Shown here piece by piece: positions 56,537-64,000 of a stretch of 64,000 nucleotides of DNA. The DNA is from Microbacterium oleivorans (lineage in GTDB: Bacteria > Actinomycetota > Actinomycetes > Actinomycetales > Microbacteriaceae), in contig NZ_LSTV01000001.1 in the NCBI RefSeq assembly GCF_001644225.1, positions 1,054,001 through 1,118,000 on the forward strand. Reading direction: 5' to 3'. Every line of letters starts with the position of its first letter. Position 1 is the stretch's first letter. The notes beneath the pieces are model-generated. The model was given only the letters and a program-made list of their open reading frames with translations, made no database searches and was not told where the DNA came from. Both the position numbers and the translations under genes were made by a program.

Positions 56537-56566
56537 ATTATCGCCTACGTCGACGTCGAATCACAA
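56537..56566 (-). promoter_or_regulatory. Promoter of the DUF3145 gene
   Basis: On the minus strand TTGTGA (56561-56566) and GATAAT (56537-56542) are separated by 18 bases, a good sigma-A match, about 80 bases before the ATG. This is the best -35/-10 pair seen in the window. Confidence 0.65.
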
Positions 56567-56657
56567 CCGTGTAACACTCACGGCTCCGGTCATCCGTCAA
56601 CCCCGTAGGACGCTGCCCTGTGCAGAGGCACAGTGGCCGCACGACGGAAGGAAGATC

Positions 56658-56846
56658 ATGAGCGAGAACACCCCTCACCACCGCGACGCCGACGACGCCC
56701 ACGCCGACGACGCGCCGCCGACCGACGCCGCGAGCGACGAGGTCAAGGCCGACGCGGCCCGAGCCGGCGACGAGGTGTCGGACGACGGCCTGTCGGACGA
56801 CGAGGACGACCCCTTCCCCCAGGGACCGTCGATCACGCATCCCTGA
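56658..56846 (+). CDS. Small acidic hypothetical protein
   Basis: A 62-residue, Asp/Ala-rich, very acidic protein (DADDAHADDAPPTDAASDEV, then DDGLSDDEDDPFPQGPSITHP) with no recognised domain; it is probably disordered. GGAAGGA gives a good ribosome site for the ATG at 56658. Its stop shares one base with the next start (TGATG), so it is coupled to the split gene that follows. Confidence 0.65.
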   Translation: MSENTPHHRDADDAHADDAPPTDAASDEVKADAARAGDEVSDDGLSDDEDDPFPQGPSITHP

Positions 56847-57259
56847 TGGGGCGAGGATCCGCGGTCGTCGGCCGCGCACTCGCCCTCGTGTTCCTCGGCG
56901 TGCAACGGGTGCGGCATCCACGCCCGATCCATCCCCGCGGATTGCCGTTGACCGGCTCGGTGCACTGGATGCCTCGGAACACCCGCTCCGGCATCCGTTG
57001 GATCGACGACCCCGCCGCCGGGGAACGCCAGCCGCTCGAGGGGCGCCTCTCGCGCTCGATCGGACTCCCGGCGCCGCTGCCCGACGTCATCGGGCTCGCG
57101 CTGCGCGTGCAGACGCCCGAGGGACCGGCCGACATCGAGTTCGCCTCGACCGGGTCCGGCGTGCCGCTCAGATTCACCCTCCTGCTGCGCTTGCGACCGT
57201 CGCCGAGCGTGTACGGCACACTCGTGCCGTACGAAAGCGATCAGATCAGGGCCGCGTGA
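56846..57259 (+). pseudogene. N-terminal part of a split conserved hypothetical protein
   Basis: A 137-residue frame starting at the TGATG junction with the acidic protein gene. Segments include LPLTGSVHWMPRNTRSGIRWID and LPAPLPDVIGLALRVQTPEGPADIEFASTG, then VYGTLVPYESDQ. It then ends early (IRAA and stop) just after a direct 5-bp duplication, ATCAG at 57240-57244 and 57245-57249. Removing one copy continues the frame as SDQGRVMVRARS into the next frame. So this and 57259-57534 look like halves of one protein of about 230 residues, of a conserved actinobacterial type sometimes labelled phosphodiesterase; that label is weak. It could be a real frameshift, a sequencing error, or two coupled polypeptides. 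Confidence 0.65.
57240..57249 (+). repeat. 5-bp tandem duplication ATCAG-ATCAG that breaks a reading frame
   Basis: Two adjacent ATCAG copies. The frame upstream stops eight bases after the repeat, and deleting one copy joins it to the downstream frame without a stop. Confidence 0.8.
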
Positions 57260-57534
57260 TGGTGCGTGCGCGCTCGCTCGGGCCGCGTCTACCCGCGCGG
57301 ATGTCCGAGCTGCACCGCACGCTGCGTCGGACGGCGTGGTGGGTGGAGCTCTCGCATGCGACACCCACGGGGCCGTGGCATCCGTTCGCCCTGGTCGACC
57401 TTCGGACAGCCGACAATCCGGACGCGATGAGGGCGGATGCCGGTCGTCGCCTCATCCCCGGCGCACGGATGCCCGCGTGGTTTCAGGCGCTGCGTCAGCC
57501 GTCCTACGACGCGGTGCAACGCGGTGATCGGTAG
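57259..57534 (+). pseudogene. C-terminal part of the split conserved hypothetical protein
   Basis: A 91-residue frame (MVRARSLGPRLPARMSELHR, then WWVELSHATPTGPWHPFALVDL and LRQPSYDAVQRGDR). It begins with an ATG that shares a base with the previous stop (TGATG), so reinitiation could make it as a separate chain. It reads naturally as the second half of the protein interrupted by the ATCAG duplication. Its TAG stop codon coincides with the 3' end of the tRNA-Met gene on the other strand. Confidence 0.65.
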
Positions 57535-57605
57535 GGCGGGTGGGACTTGAACCCACGATCGTCGGGTTATGAGCCCGCTGCCTTGACCAGCTTGGCCACC
57601 GCCCC
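57532..57605 (-). tRNA. tRNA-Met (anticodon CAT)
   Basis: Minus-strand cloverleaf of 74 nt: acceptor GGGGCGG with CCGCCCT, D arm GCC/GGC, anticodon loop CTCATAA (anticodon CAT), T arm GTGGG/CCCAC with TTCAAGT, and discriminator A. The anticodon stem has the GGG/CCC pairs of initiators, but the D stem has C11-G24 and the 1-72 position is paired, so it is more likely elongator Met than fMet. Ile2 (modified CAT) cannot be excluded. CCA is not encoded. Confidence 0.9.
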
Positions 57606-57619
57606 CTGTGAGGACGAGC

Positions 57620-58699
57620 CTATCGTTTCGGTCGTTCCTCGTCCTTGACGGGCGGATCCGGCCAGACCTTCGCGACGGTCTCCGTGATCCGGATCGATCC
57701 CGTCGTGGGCTTCTTGCCGTCGGTGAACTCGGTGCTGCCGCGGGAGATCGGGATCTCCTGGCTGTCGCTGATCACCTGCGGGTGGTACCGAGCGAGCTGG
57801 AAGACGCCGACGATCGCCAGAGCGCCCGCCACGGTGAATCCGATGTACGCCCAGAACGGCGCACCGCTCGCCTCGTCGAGGACGGCGAGCCCGATGACGA
57901 TCGCGACGATCGGGTCGATCACCGTGAGCCCGGCGATGACGAGATCCGGGGGGCCCGACGAGTACGCCGTCTGGACGAAGTAGGCACCCATCGCCGTTCC
58001 GGCGAGCAGCGCGACGATGCACAGGACCGTCAGCCACTCGAAGTCGCCGTTGGCGATGCGGTTGATGACGACCTTCGCGAGGGTCGCGACGAAGCCGTAG
58101 ACGATGCCGGCCGCGACGATGTAGAAAAGGGCCCGCATCCGCTTGCGGAGGGTCACCCACAGGACGCCCAGCACGACGACGACGCCGAGGAGGATCCAGA
58201 GGACCGTCAGCAGCTGCGGGTCGCTGATCGGGCGCTCGGTCGCGTACAGCGCGGCGACCGTCACGAAGATGAAGATGCCGCCGACGCACAGGGCGATCGA
58301 GGTGATCGAGCGTCGCGTCGGCTTGTGACCGCTGACCCTTGCGTTGAGCAGCGTGGTGATGACGAGAGAGATCGCACCGATCGGCTGTACGAGGATCAGC
58401 GGCGCGAAGGACAGTGCCGCGAGCTGGCAGAGGATCGCGAGGCCCAGCATGACGGTCCCGAGGACCCACGACGGTCGACGCAGCAGCCGCAGCAGCTGAC
58501 CGCCGGTCAGGCCGGAGACGCCCGCCTGCGCGGTGAGCTGCTCGACCTTCTGCACGCCGCGGTGCTGGTACTGCGCCCCGAACGACATGAACACCGCGCC
58601 GATGATCGCGAGCGGGATGCCGATGAGGATCGCCGGGTTCCCGAAGACGCCGACGAGTTCGTCGGTGAGGTCGTCGATCGGCGTCCCGGGGAGAATCAC
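57620..58699 (-). CDS. DMT family transporter
   Basis: A 359-residue membrane protein with about nine to ten hydrophobic segments in two EamA-like halves: IGIPLAIIGAVFMSFGAQYQHRG at the start, LAALSFAPLILVQPIGAISLVITTLLNAR as the first-half core, and AYSSGPPDLVIAGLTVIDPIVAIVIGLAVL as the second-half core. A ~50-residue hydrophilic C-terminal tail is predicted cytoplasmic. Substrate is unknown. GTG at 58699 has TATCGT six bases upstream. It diverges from def. Confidence 0.9.
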   Translation of the reverse strand: MILPGTPIDDLTDELVGVFGNPAILIGIPLAIIGAVFMSFGAQYQHRGVQKVEQLTAQAGVSGLTGGQLLRLLRRPSWVLGTVMLGLAILCQLAALSFAPLILVQPIGAISLVITTLLNARVSGHKPTRRSITSIALCVGGIFIFVTVAALYATERPISDPQLLTVLWILLGVVVVLGVLWVTLRKRMRALFYIVAAGIVYGFVATLAKVVINRIANGDFEWLTVLCIVALLAGTAMGAYFVQTAYSSGPPDLVIAGLTVIDPIVAIVIGLAVLDEASGAPFWAYIGFTVAGALAIVGVFQLARYHPQVISDSQEIPISRGSTEFTDGKKPTTGSIRITETVAKVWPDPPVKDEERPKR

Positions 58700-58705
58700 G
58701 CCTCG

Positions 58706-58711
58706 ACGATA
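58706..58711 (-). promoter_or_regulatory. -10 hexamer TATCGT of the DMT transporter gene
   Basis: TATCGT is six bases before the GTG; together with the def -10 at 58729-58734 it forms a 41-base divergent region. Confidence 0.5.
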
Positions 58712-58728
58712 CCGGGCGCGAGCCTCGT

Positions 58729-58734
58729 TAGGCT
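58729..58734 (+). promoter_or_regulatory. -10 hexamer TAGGCT of def
   Basis: TAGGCT ends six bases before the def GTG, with no ribosome site between; this is a typical leaderless arrangement. Confidence 0.55.
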
Positions 58735-58740
58735 TCTGAC

Positions 58741-59307
58741 GTGGCCGTACTTCCGATTCGCATCATGGGCGATCCCGTCCTCCATTCCGTCGCCGCTCCC
58801 GTCGACGAGGTGACCGACGACATCCGCACGCTCGTCGCCGACATGTTCGAGACGATGGACACGGCACCGGGTGTCGGCCTCGCCGCCCCCCAGGTCGGTG
58901 TCGGGCTCCGCATCTACACGTACTCGTATCAGGACGACGACGGGCAGCCGTGGCGGGGCGTCCTGATCAATCCGGAACTCTGGATGACGCCTCCCGAGCC
59001 CGGCTCCCCCGACCCCGACGACGAGTCCGAGGGGTGCCTGTCCTTCCCGGGCGAACGGTTCCCCCTGCGCCGGGCCGACGCGGTCCTGGTGACGGGCACG
59101 GACCTCGACGGGGCACCGGTCGAGATCCGGGTCGAGGGCTGGCGCGCACGCATCATGCAGCACGAGTTCGACCACCTCAACGGCATCCTCTACATCGACC
59201 GCCTGTCGGATTCCGACTGGAAGACCACCCAGAAGATCGCCCGCAAGCGCGGCTGGGGCAAGCCCGGACAGAGCTGGATGCCGGGCGTCGACGACCTCGA
59301 CGCCTGA
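58741..59307 (+). CDS. def: Peptide deformylase
   Basis: A 188-residue iron/zinc enzyme removing the formyl group from new proteins. The three motifs are intact: GVGLAAPQVG, EGCLSFPG (metal ligand Cys99), and QHEFDHLNG (His141, Glu142, His145). Length is normal. The GTG start is supported by TAGGCT six bases upstream. The following SnoaL-like gene starts 14 bases after its stop. Confidence 0.96.
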   Translation: MAVLPIRIMGDPVLHSVAAPVDEVTDDIRTLVADMFETMDTAPGVGLAAPQVGVGLRIYTYSYQDDDGQPWRGVLINPELWMTPPEPGSPDPDDESEGCLSFPGERFPLRRADAVLVTGTDLDGAPVEIRVEGWRARIMQHEFDHLNGILYIDRLSDSDWKTTQKIARKRGWGKPGQSWMPGVDDLDA

Positions 59308-59321
59308 CCGGCCGTCCCGCC

Positions 59322-59711
59322 ATGGAGCCGTGGGAGCTGCACGGGTGGTTCGGCGACTTCGTCGACACCTGCAACCGGCACGATCTGGCGGCGATCCGGG
59401 ATCTTGTCGATCCGAGTGTCCGGCGCGCCCACCTGCCCGCCGGAGCGGATGCCTGGATCGATGACCTGGCCGATCTGTTCCACGGCTTCCCGGACTGGCG
59501 GTGGAAGACGATCCAGGTGGTCGCCGAGGACGATCGGATCGCCGCGCACCTGCGCGCCGGCGGAACTCACACCGGGGTGTGGCGCGGCATCCCGCCGACG
59601 CGCCGACACGTGAACGTCGCCGAGTTCCTGTTCCTGCGCATCACGGCAGGACGCGTGGTCGCCGTGACCGGATCGGGCGACGAGGCCATGCAGGCCCAAC
59701 TCACCGACTGA
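59322..59711 (+). CDS. SnoaL-like / NTF2-fold protein
   Basis: A 129-residue protein with the SnoaL/ester-cyclase pattern: FVDTCNRHDLAAIRDLVDPSVRRAH, DWRWKTIQVVAEDDRIAAHLRAGGTHTGVWRGIPPTRRHVNVAEFLFLRITAGRVV. Such small NTF2-fold proteins often act on small hydrophobic molecules; substrate is unknown. The ATG at 59322 is 14 bases after def, so they may be co-transcribed. Confidence 0.85.
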   Translation: MEPWELHGWFGDFVDTCNRHDLAAIRDLVDPSVRRAHLPAGADAWIDDLADLFHGFPDWRWKTIQVVAEDDRIAAHLRAGGTHTGVWRGIPPTRRHVNVAEFLFLRITAGRVVAVTGSGDEAMQAQLTD

Positions 59712-59769
59712 CACCGATGTCCGCCGCTCTGCGTACGATCGCGGAGTCGGCCGGAGAGAGGGATGCCGG

Positions 59770-60078
59770 TTGGGTGCGAACAGGCGGTACGCGGCGAGCG
59801 TCGATGCGCGGATGGACGACCGCATCCTGCAGCGGGTGGCGTCGCGCGGCATCCTGCAGTCCCTCACGAAAGAGGAGCTGGATCTGGACCGCAGGCCCGT
59901 GACGACCGATCCGCGCCCCGCCCGGGTGCAGGCGTGGGTGCGCTTCGGCACCGAGCCGGTGCTCGTCGATGCGGATCTGTGCATGTGGACCGACCGGGCC
60001 GCGGCGATCCGATTCCGGGTGGGCGATCAGGAGCGCCGGTGCTGGGTGTGGTCGGGCGCTGTGCTCCGCGACGAGTGA
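59770..60078 (+). CDS. Conserved hypothetical protein
   Basis: A 102-residue protein with no recognised domain: GANRRYAASVDARMDDRILQRVASRGILQSLTKEEL, then ARVQAWVRFGTEPVLVDADLCMWTDRAAAIRFRVGD and CWVWSGAV. The regular pattern of Trp/Phe/Val suggests a folded beta-rich protein rather than a chance frame. TTG at 59770 is preceded by a purine-rich GGAGAGAGGGA, so the start is moderately supported. No function is assigned. Confidence 0.7.
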   Translation: MGANRRYAASVDARMDDRILQRVASRGILQSLTKEELDLDRRPVTTDPRPARVQAWVRFGTEPVLVDADLCMWTDRAAAIRFRVGDQERRCWVWSGAVLRDE

Positions 60079-60113
60079 GGTCAGGCCCGGCGTGATCGCC
60101 GCGCTCCCCATCG

Positions 60114-60506
60114 TCAGGTCGCGACGGCGACGCCCGGCACCTCGGCGAGGGAGGTGTACACCGGGAGGCCGCGCTCCCGCGCGATCGCCACGTCCTGGTC
60201 TGCGCCTCGGGACTCGCCCGGAAGGCGCAGCACGGCGTCGCAGTGCTGCAGCAGTCGCTCGGCCGTCGGGTACATGACCTGCGCGGCCAGGGGATCGTGC
60301 GGACCCTCGGCGCCGGCGCTGCGCAGAATGGGCAGCGCCACCCACTCCCCGATCATCGGGATGTGGCCCGCTCGGAAGATCGGCCAGGCGGCCTGCTCGA
60401 GGCGCTCGAGATTGCGCCGCATGAGGTCGGGGTCCCCGTTCGTACCCGAGGCGTACGGGCCGGCGATGAGGATCAGGAGGGGGCGAGGTGCGTCGGAGGG
60501 AGTCAT
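60114..60506 (-). CDS. DUF4406 / nucleoside 2-deoxyribosyltransferase-like protein
   Basis: A 130-residue protein: LLILIAGPYASGTNGDPDLMRRNLERLEQAAWPIFRAGHIPMIGEW near the N-terminus and CDAVLRLPGESRGADQDVAIARERGLPVY later. The GPYASG opening and GESRGADQDVAIA segment resemble the DUF4406/nucleoside deoxyribosyltransferase-like group; this is tentative. The ATG at 60506 diverges from the DeoR gene across a 45-base region with tandem repeats, so DeoR may control it. Confidence 0.72.
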   Translation of the reverse strand: MTPSDAPRPLLILIAGPYASGTNGDPDLMRRNLERLEQAAWPIFRAGHIPMIGEWVALPILRSAGAEGPHDPLAAQVMYPTAERLLQHCDAVLRLPGESRGADQDVAIARERGLPVYTSLAEVPGVAVAT

Positions 60507-60511
60507 GCTGA

Positions 60512-60517
60512 TAGAAT
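60512..60517 (+). promoter_or_regulatory. Candidate -10 (TAGAAT) of the deoR-family gene
   Basis: TAGAAT is a good -10 immediately upstream of the GCACAAAC repeats, 34 bases before the ATG at 60552. Confidence 0.5.
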
Positions 60518-60519
60518 AA

Positions 60520-60537
60520 GCACAAACATGCACAAAC
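60520..60537. promoter_or_regulatory. Tandem operator-like repeats GCACAAAC
   Basis: Two exact GCACAAAC copies (60520-60527 and 60530-60537) repeat at a 10-base period, i.e. one helical turn, between the divergent DUF4406-like and DeoR genes and next to the -10. Direct repeats of this kind are typical DeoR-family operators; autoregulation is likely. Confidence 0.6.
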
Positions 60538-60551
60538 GTGAAGGATCGCGA

Positions 60552-61307
60552 ATGCTCGCCGCCACCCGCAAGCAGTTGCTACTCGACCGACTCCGCTCGG
60601 ACGGCCGCATCGTCGCGAAGGAGCTCGCCGCGGAACTGGGGCTCTCCGAGGACAGCATCCGCCGCGATCTCCGCGAACTGGATGCCGCCGGCCTGGCCGT
60701 CCGGGTGTACGGCGGCGCCCTTCCCGCATCCCCCGCCGTCGCGGACTACGGGGTGCGCGAAACCGTCGCGACCGACAGCAAGACTCGCGTCGCGCGGCGC
60801 GCGGCCCAGCTGATCGAACCGGGCAGCACCGTCATCCTCGACGGTGGAACGACTGCGCTCGCGGCCGTGCGCGCCCTCGACCTCGGACGCGAGTGCACGA
60901 TCATCACGCACAGCCCCACCGTGGCGGCCGCGCTGCTGCACCACGCGGCCGAGGTCATCATCCTCGGGGGCCGCCTGTTCAAGCACTCGGCGGTCGCCTC
61001 GGGCGCCGCCGCCGTGGAGGCGGCGATGACCGTTTCCGCGGACCGGTTCCTGCTCGGCGTCACGGGTGTCCACGAGGACGCCGGTCTCACCACCGGCGAC
61101 GCCGACGAGGCCGCGATGAAGCGCACGCTCGCGAGTCGTGCGGCGGAGACGTTCGTCCTCGGCAGTGCGGAGAAGATCGGGGCCGCGTCGCGGTATCGGG
61201 TTTTGACGTGGGATGCGGTCGACGGGGTGATCGTCGACGCGGAGGATGCTGCCGGCGCCACGACGCTGTCCGCTCTCGAACGGCGCGGGGTCAGCGTCCT
61301 GCGCTGA
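60552..61307 (+). CDS. DeoR/GlpR family transcriptional regulator
   Basis: A 251-residue repressor-type protein. The N-terminal HTH is KQLLLDRLRSDGRIVAKELAAELGLSEDSIRRDLRELDAAG with the family VYGGALPAS following; the effector domain has the sugar-isomerase-like ILDGGTTALAAVRAL and FLLGVTGVHEDAGLTTGDADEA. Such proteins usually sense phosphosugars. AAGGA supports the ATG at 60552; an upstream in-frame ATG at 60528 lies inside the repeats. No sugar gene is adjacent, so the target beyond itself is unknown. Confidence 0.92.
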   Translation: MLAATRKQLLLDRLRSDGRIVAKELAAELGLSEDSIRRDLRELDAAGLAVRVYGGALPASPAVADYGVRETVATDSKTRVARRAAQLIEPGSTVILDGGTTALAAVRALDLGRECTIITHSPTVAAALLHHAAEVIILGGRLFKHSAVASGAAAVEAAMTVSADRFLLGVTGVHEDAGLTTGDADEAAMKRTLASRAAETFVLGSAEKIGAASRYRVLTWDAVDGVIVDAEDAAGATTLSALERRGVSVLR

Positions 61308-61310
61308 GGG

Positions 61311-61547
61311 TCAGCGCTCGTGCGAGGGCGCCCGCCTGCGAAACCGGGCTTCGCGCGACGCGACGTGGACGCCGAGCCCGGTGATGCCCGCGACGAGCGC
61401 GCCGAAGAGGGCGAAGAAGGCGACGTCGTGCCCGGCGCCGTACTGGAAAGCGGCCCAGACCAGCAGGATCACGGAGGCGGCGAGGACGATCACGCCCGCG
61501 CGTTCGCCCCAGCTCCACGCCTTCCAGTCTCCGACGACGGTGTTCAT
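61311..61547 (-). CDS. Small two-helix membrane protein
   Basis: A 78-residue protein with two hydrophobic segments (AGVIVLAASVILLVWAAFQYG and VAFFALFGALVAGITGLGVHV) and a basic C-terminus (SREARFRRRAPSHER). No family is recognised. CTGGAG precedes the ATG at 61547. It is convergent with the DeoR gene, three bases between stops. Confidence 0.75.
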   Translation of the reverse strand: MNTVVGDWKAWSWGERAGVIVLAASVILLVWAAFQYGAGHDVAFFALFGALVAGITGLGVHVASREARFRRRAPSHER

Positions 61548-61636
61548 GGCTCCAGGATGGGGCCGCTGCGGGCCTCGCGCAAGCAAACATCTCGGAAGAG
61601 CGGATGCCGCGCCCGGCATCCGTCACCGGGAAAGCG

Positions 61637-61663
61637 GAAACCCCCGGCGGGACCGGGGGTTTC
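61637..61663 (-). terminator. Terminator of tRNA-Asn
   Basis: A perfect 11-bp stem (61637-61647 with 61653-61663, loop CGGGA) lies six bases past the 3' end of tRNA-Asn, followed on the minus strand by CGCTTTCC. Confidence 0.85.
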
Positions 61664-61669
61664 GTTCAA

Positions 61670-61745
61670 TGGCTCCCCGGCTTGGACTCGAACCAAGAAC
61701 CTATCGGTTAACAGCCGATTGCTCTGCCAATTGAGCTACCGAGGA
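61670..61745 (-). tRNA. tRNA-Asn (anticodon GTT)
   Basis: Minus-strand cloverleaf of 76 nt with encoded CCA: acceptor TCCTCGG with CCGGGGA, anticodon stem ATCGG/CCGAT with loop CTGTTAA (anticodon GTT), and T arm CTTGG/CCAAG with TTCGAGT. Unlike the other two tRNA genes here, the CCA end is genomically encoded. Confidence 0.97.
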
Positions 61746-61774
61746 TCAGTCACCCGCGACCGGGCAACCACACA

Positions 61775-61780
61775 ATCGTA
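61775..61780 (-). promoter_or_regulatory. Candidate -10 (TACGAT) of tRNA-Asn
   Basis: TACGAT lies 29 bases before the mature tRNA-Asn 5' end, in an otherwise featureless spacer. Confidence 0.4.
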
Positions 61781-61806
61781 GCAAAGCCCGAGGGGTGCTC
61801 GTGACA

Positions 61807-62574
61807 TCAGCCGCCGATTCGTGTCGCTTCGTCGGGGGTCCAGAGCACGTCGTCCAGGGTGGGGCCGACACCGATCGGGTGGCCGGCGCGCAGGACGAGG
61901 ACCTGGGCCTCGAGGTCGGCCACGAGCTCGCGCTCGTTCGTGACGACGAGCAGAGCCATCCCGTCGTCGACACGTCGCCGGAGAGCGTCGAGGACGGCGG
62001 GCCGGACGTCGACATCGAGGTTCGCATAGGGCTCGTCCGCGATGAGGACCGTGGGATCGAGCACGAGGCTGCGCGCGATCGCGACGCGTTGACGCATGCC
62101 GGAGCTCAGCTCGTAGGGGTACTTCTCCGACGCCCCGATGGGGAGCTGCAACTCGTCGAGCAGCGAGGCGACCCGCAGCGCGAGGGCGCGCTCGTTGACC
62201 TTGCGATCGCGGGCGGTGATCGGTTCCGCGACGATCTCCGAGATGGTGAGCCGCGCCGGAAGATCCGAGTTCGCGCCTTGACGCAGGTGCCCAGTGCGAT
62301 AGGTCAGGACCCGCCGAGCGCGACCCCGTGCACGAAGGGAGATGCCGGCGACCTCCCCGACCCCGCCGACGATGCGCAGGTCGCGGTGGTCCGCCCCCGC
62401 GAGACAGGAGGCGAGACTCGACTTGCCGGAACCCGTCGCGCCCATCACCGCGACGACCTCGCCCGGCGCGACCCGCAGAGACACCCCGTCGATGACACGC
62501 GTATCTGCGGAGACACGAGCGATCGACAGGTCGGAGCAGTAGATGGCGGCATCCGGTTCGGTCACTCGAGGCAT
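61807..62574 (-). CDS. ABC transporter ATP-binding protein (no adjacent permease)
   Basis: A 255-residue ABC ATPase: Walker A GATGSGKSS, signature LSSGMRQRVAIARSL, Walker B VLIADEPYANLD, and a C-terminal switch region with LLVVTNERELVADL. The sequence between Walker A and signature (SDLPARLTISEIVAEPI) is of the peptide/nickel-importer or exporter type. Switch asparagine (TNERE) replaces the usual histidine, so ATP hydrolysis may be impaired. No permease or binding protein lies beside it in this window. The start at 62574 is chosen among ATG 62574, ATG 62586 and GTG 62565. Confidence 0.82.
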   Translation of the reverse strand: MPRVTEPDAAIYCSDLSIARVSADTRVIDGVSLRVAPGEVVAVMGATGSGKSSLASCLAGADHRDLRIVGGVGEVAGISLRARGRARRVLTYRTGHLRQGANSDLPARLTISEIVAEPITARDRKVNERALALRVASLLDELQLPIGASEKYPYELSSGMRQRVAIARSLVLDPTVLIADEPYANLDVDVRPAVLDALRRRVDDGMALLVVTNERELVADLEAQVLVLRAGHPIGVGPTLDDVLWTPDEATRIGG

Positions 62575-62614
62575 GCGTTCCATCCTCATGCGTCGGCGAC
62601 GCGGGCGCCAGTCC

Positions 62615-62674
62615 GGGGCGGTGCGGGGGCGGCGGGTCCGGTGCGTTGTTCCGGGGGGGTTGGGGGGCACGGGG
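62615..62674 (+). other. G-rich tract with G-quadruplex potential
   Basis: Runs of G on the plus strand: 62615-62618 (4), 62625-62629 (5), 62634-62636 (3), 62653-62659 (7), 62662-62667 (6), 62671-62674 (4). The last three runs alone allow a four-tract quadruplex with loops of 1-3 bases. The tract sits in the 277-bp spacer between the ABC gene and the DUF222/HNH gene, which holds no gene otherwise. Confidence 0.6.
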
Positions 62675-62851
62675 TGTCGTCGTCGTCGTGATCCGCGCAC
62701 GCATTCGAGCGTGGGGGCGTGAGGTGTCGCGACATTCGCTCGCGCCCGGCTGACGAGGATGAGAGGACTCTCATTCTCGGGGTGTGCATAACGCGTGTTC
62801 TGAGCCTGTTTCACCGGGGTGGATGTCGGAGGTCCCTGGCAGAGTGCAGGT

Positions 62852-64000
<1,149 letters not shown>

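Noticed and set aside
57532-57605. Calling the CAT tRNA an initiator fMet
   Set aside because: It has GGG/CCC in the anticodon stem, but C11-G24 and a paired 1-72 position are elongator features.
61670-62574. tRNA-Asn as an integration site with att repeat
   Set aside because: I found no second copy of the tRNA 3' end in the window.

Overview
The window is a 64 kb piece of a high-GC actinobacterial chromosome. Gene content and order point to Microbacteriaceae, most likely Microbacterium or a close relative. The evidence is the set of actinobacterial families (SepH, DUF3710, DUF3159, DUF3093, DUF4193, DUF4191, DUF3145, DUF7455), a polyphosphate glucokinase, the glnA/glnA2/glnE group, a PucR-type FasR regulator in front of fabD-fabH-acpP-fabF, and a DUF222/HNH gene. 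No plasmid, phage, insertion sequence or CRISPR signal was seen. Almost everything is core chromosome.

Layout. 1-5 kb: the end of a thiolase gene plus a multifunctional beta-oxidation enzyme, convergent with aminopeptidase N. 5-13 kb (minus strand): dxs, aconitase with an upstream perfect palindrome, and a tightly overlapping dut-DUF3710-DUF3159-LON operon. 13-22 kb: DUF4193, sepH, a phosphodiesterase, and parC and parE flanking small genes, one of which looks frameshifted. 22-27 kb: sigA, whose stop codon overlaps a CofE-like ligase followed by two tandem sugar-transfer-type ATP-grasp genes; this is the least understood system here. 27-33 kb: PAC2, then pepA-lpdA and the E2 acyltransferase gene. 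33-43 kb: a degenerate-kinase-like membrane protein, then nitrogen assimilation (glnA, glnE, glnA2). 43-48 kb: ppgK, rnpB, a PolA-like polymerase, a zinc-ribbon protein, an amino acid permease and tRNA-Val. 48-56 kb: aceE-fasR and the fab cluster. 56-64 kb: small genes, a gene apparently split by a 5-bp duplication, tRNA-Met, a DMT transporter, def, a DeoR regulator with tandem operator-like repeats, tRNA-Asn, a lone ABC ATPase and a DUF222/HNH gene cut by the window end.

How it fits together. Aconitase, LpdA, E2 and AceE carry carbon from pyruvate into the TCA cycle. AceE is followed at once by FasR and the FAS II genes that use acetyl-CoA. GlnA, GlnA2 and GlnE handle ammonia assimilation. 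ParC/ParE, SigA, SepH, RNase P, Def and Dut are housekeeping.

Two signals run through the whole window. One is a TANNNT -10 hexamer 6-8 bases before the start codon at about a dozen genes, which indicates leaderless or near-leaderless transcription. The other is a strong excess of the heptamer GGATGCC/GGCATCC, about 90 copies counted by eye. All calls come from reading the sequence; no database search was possible.
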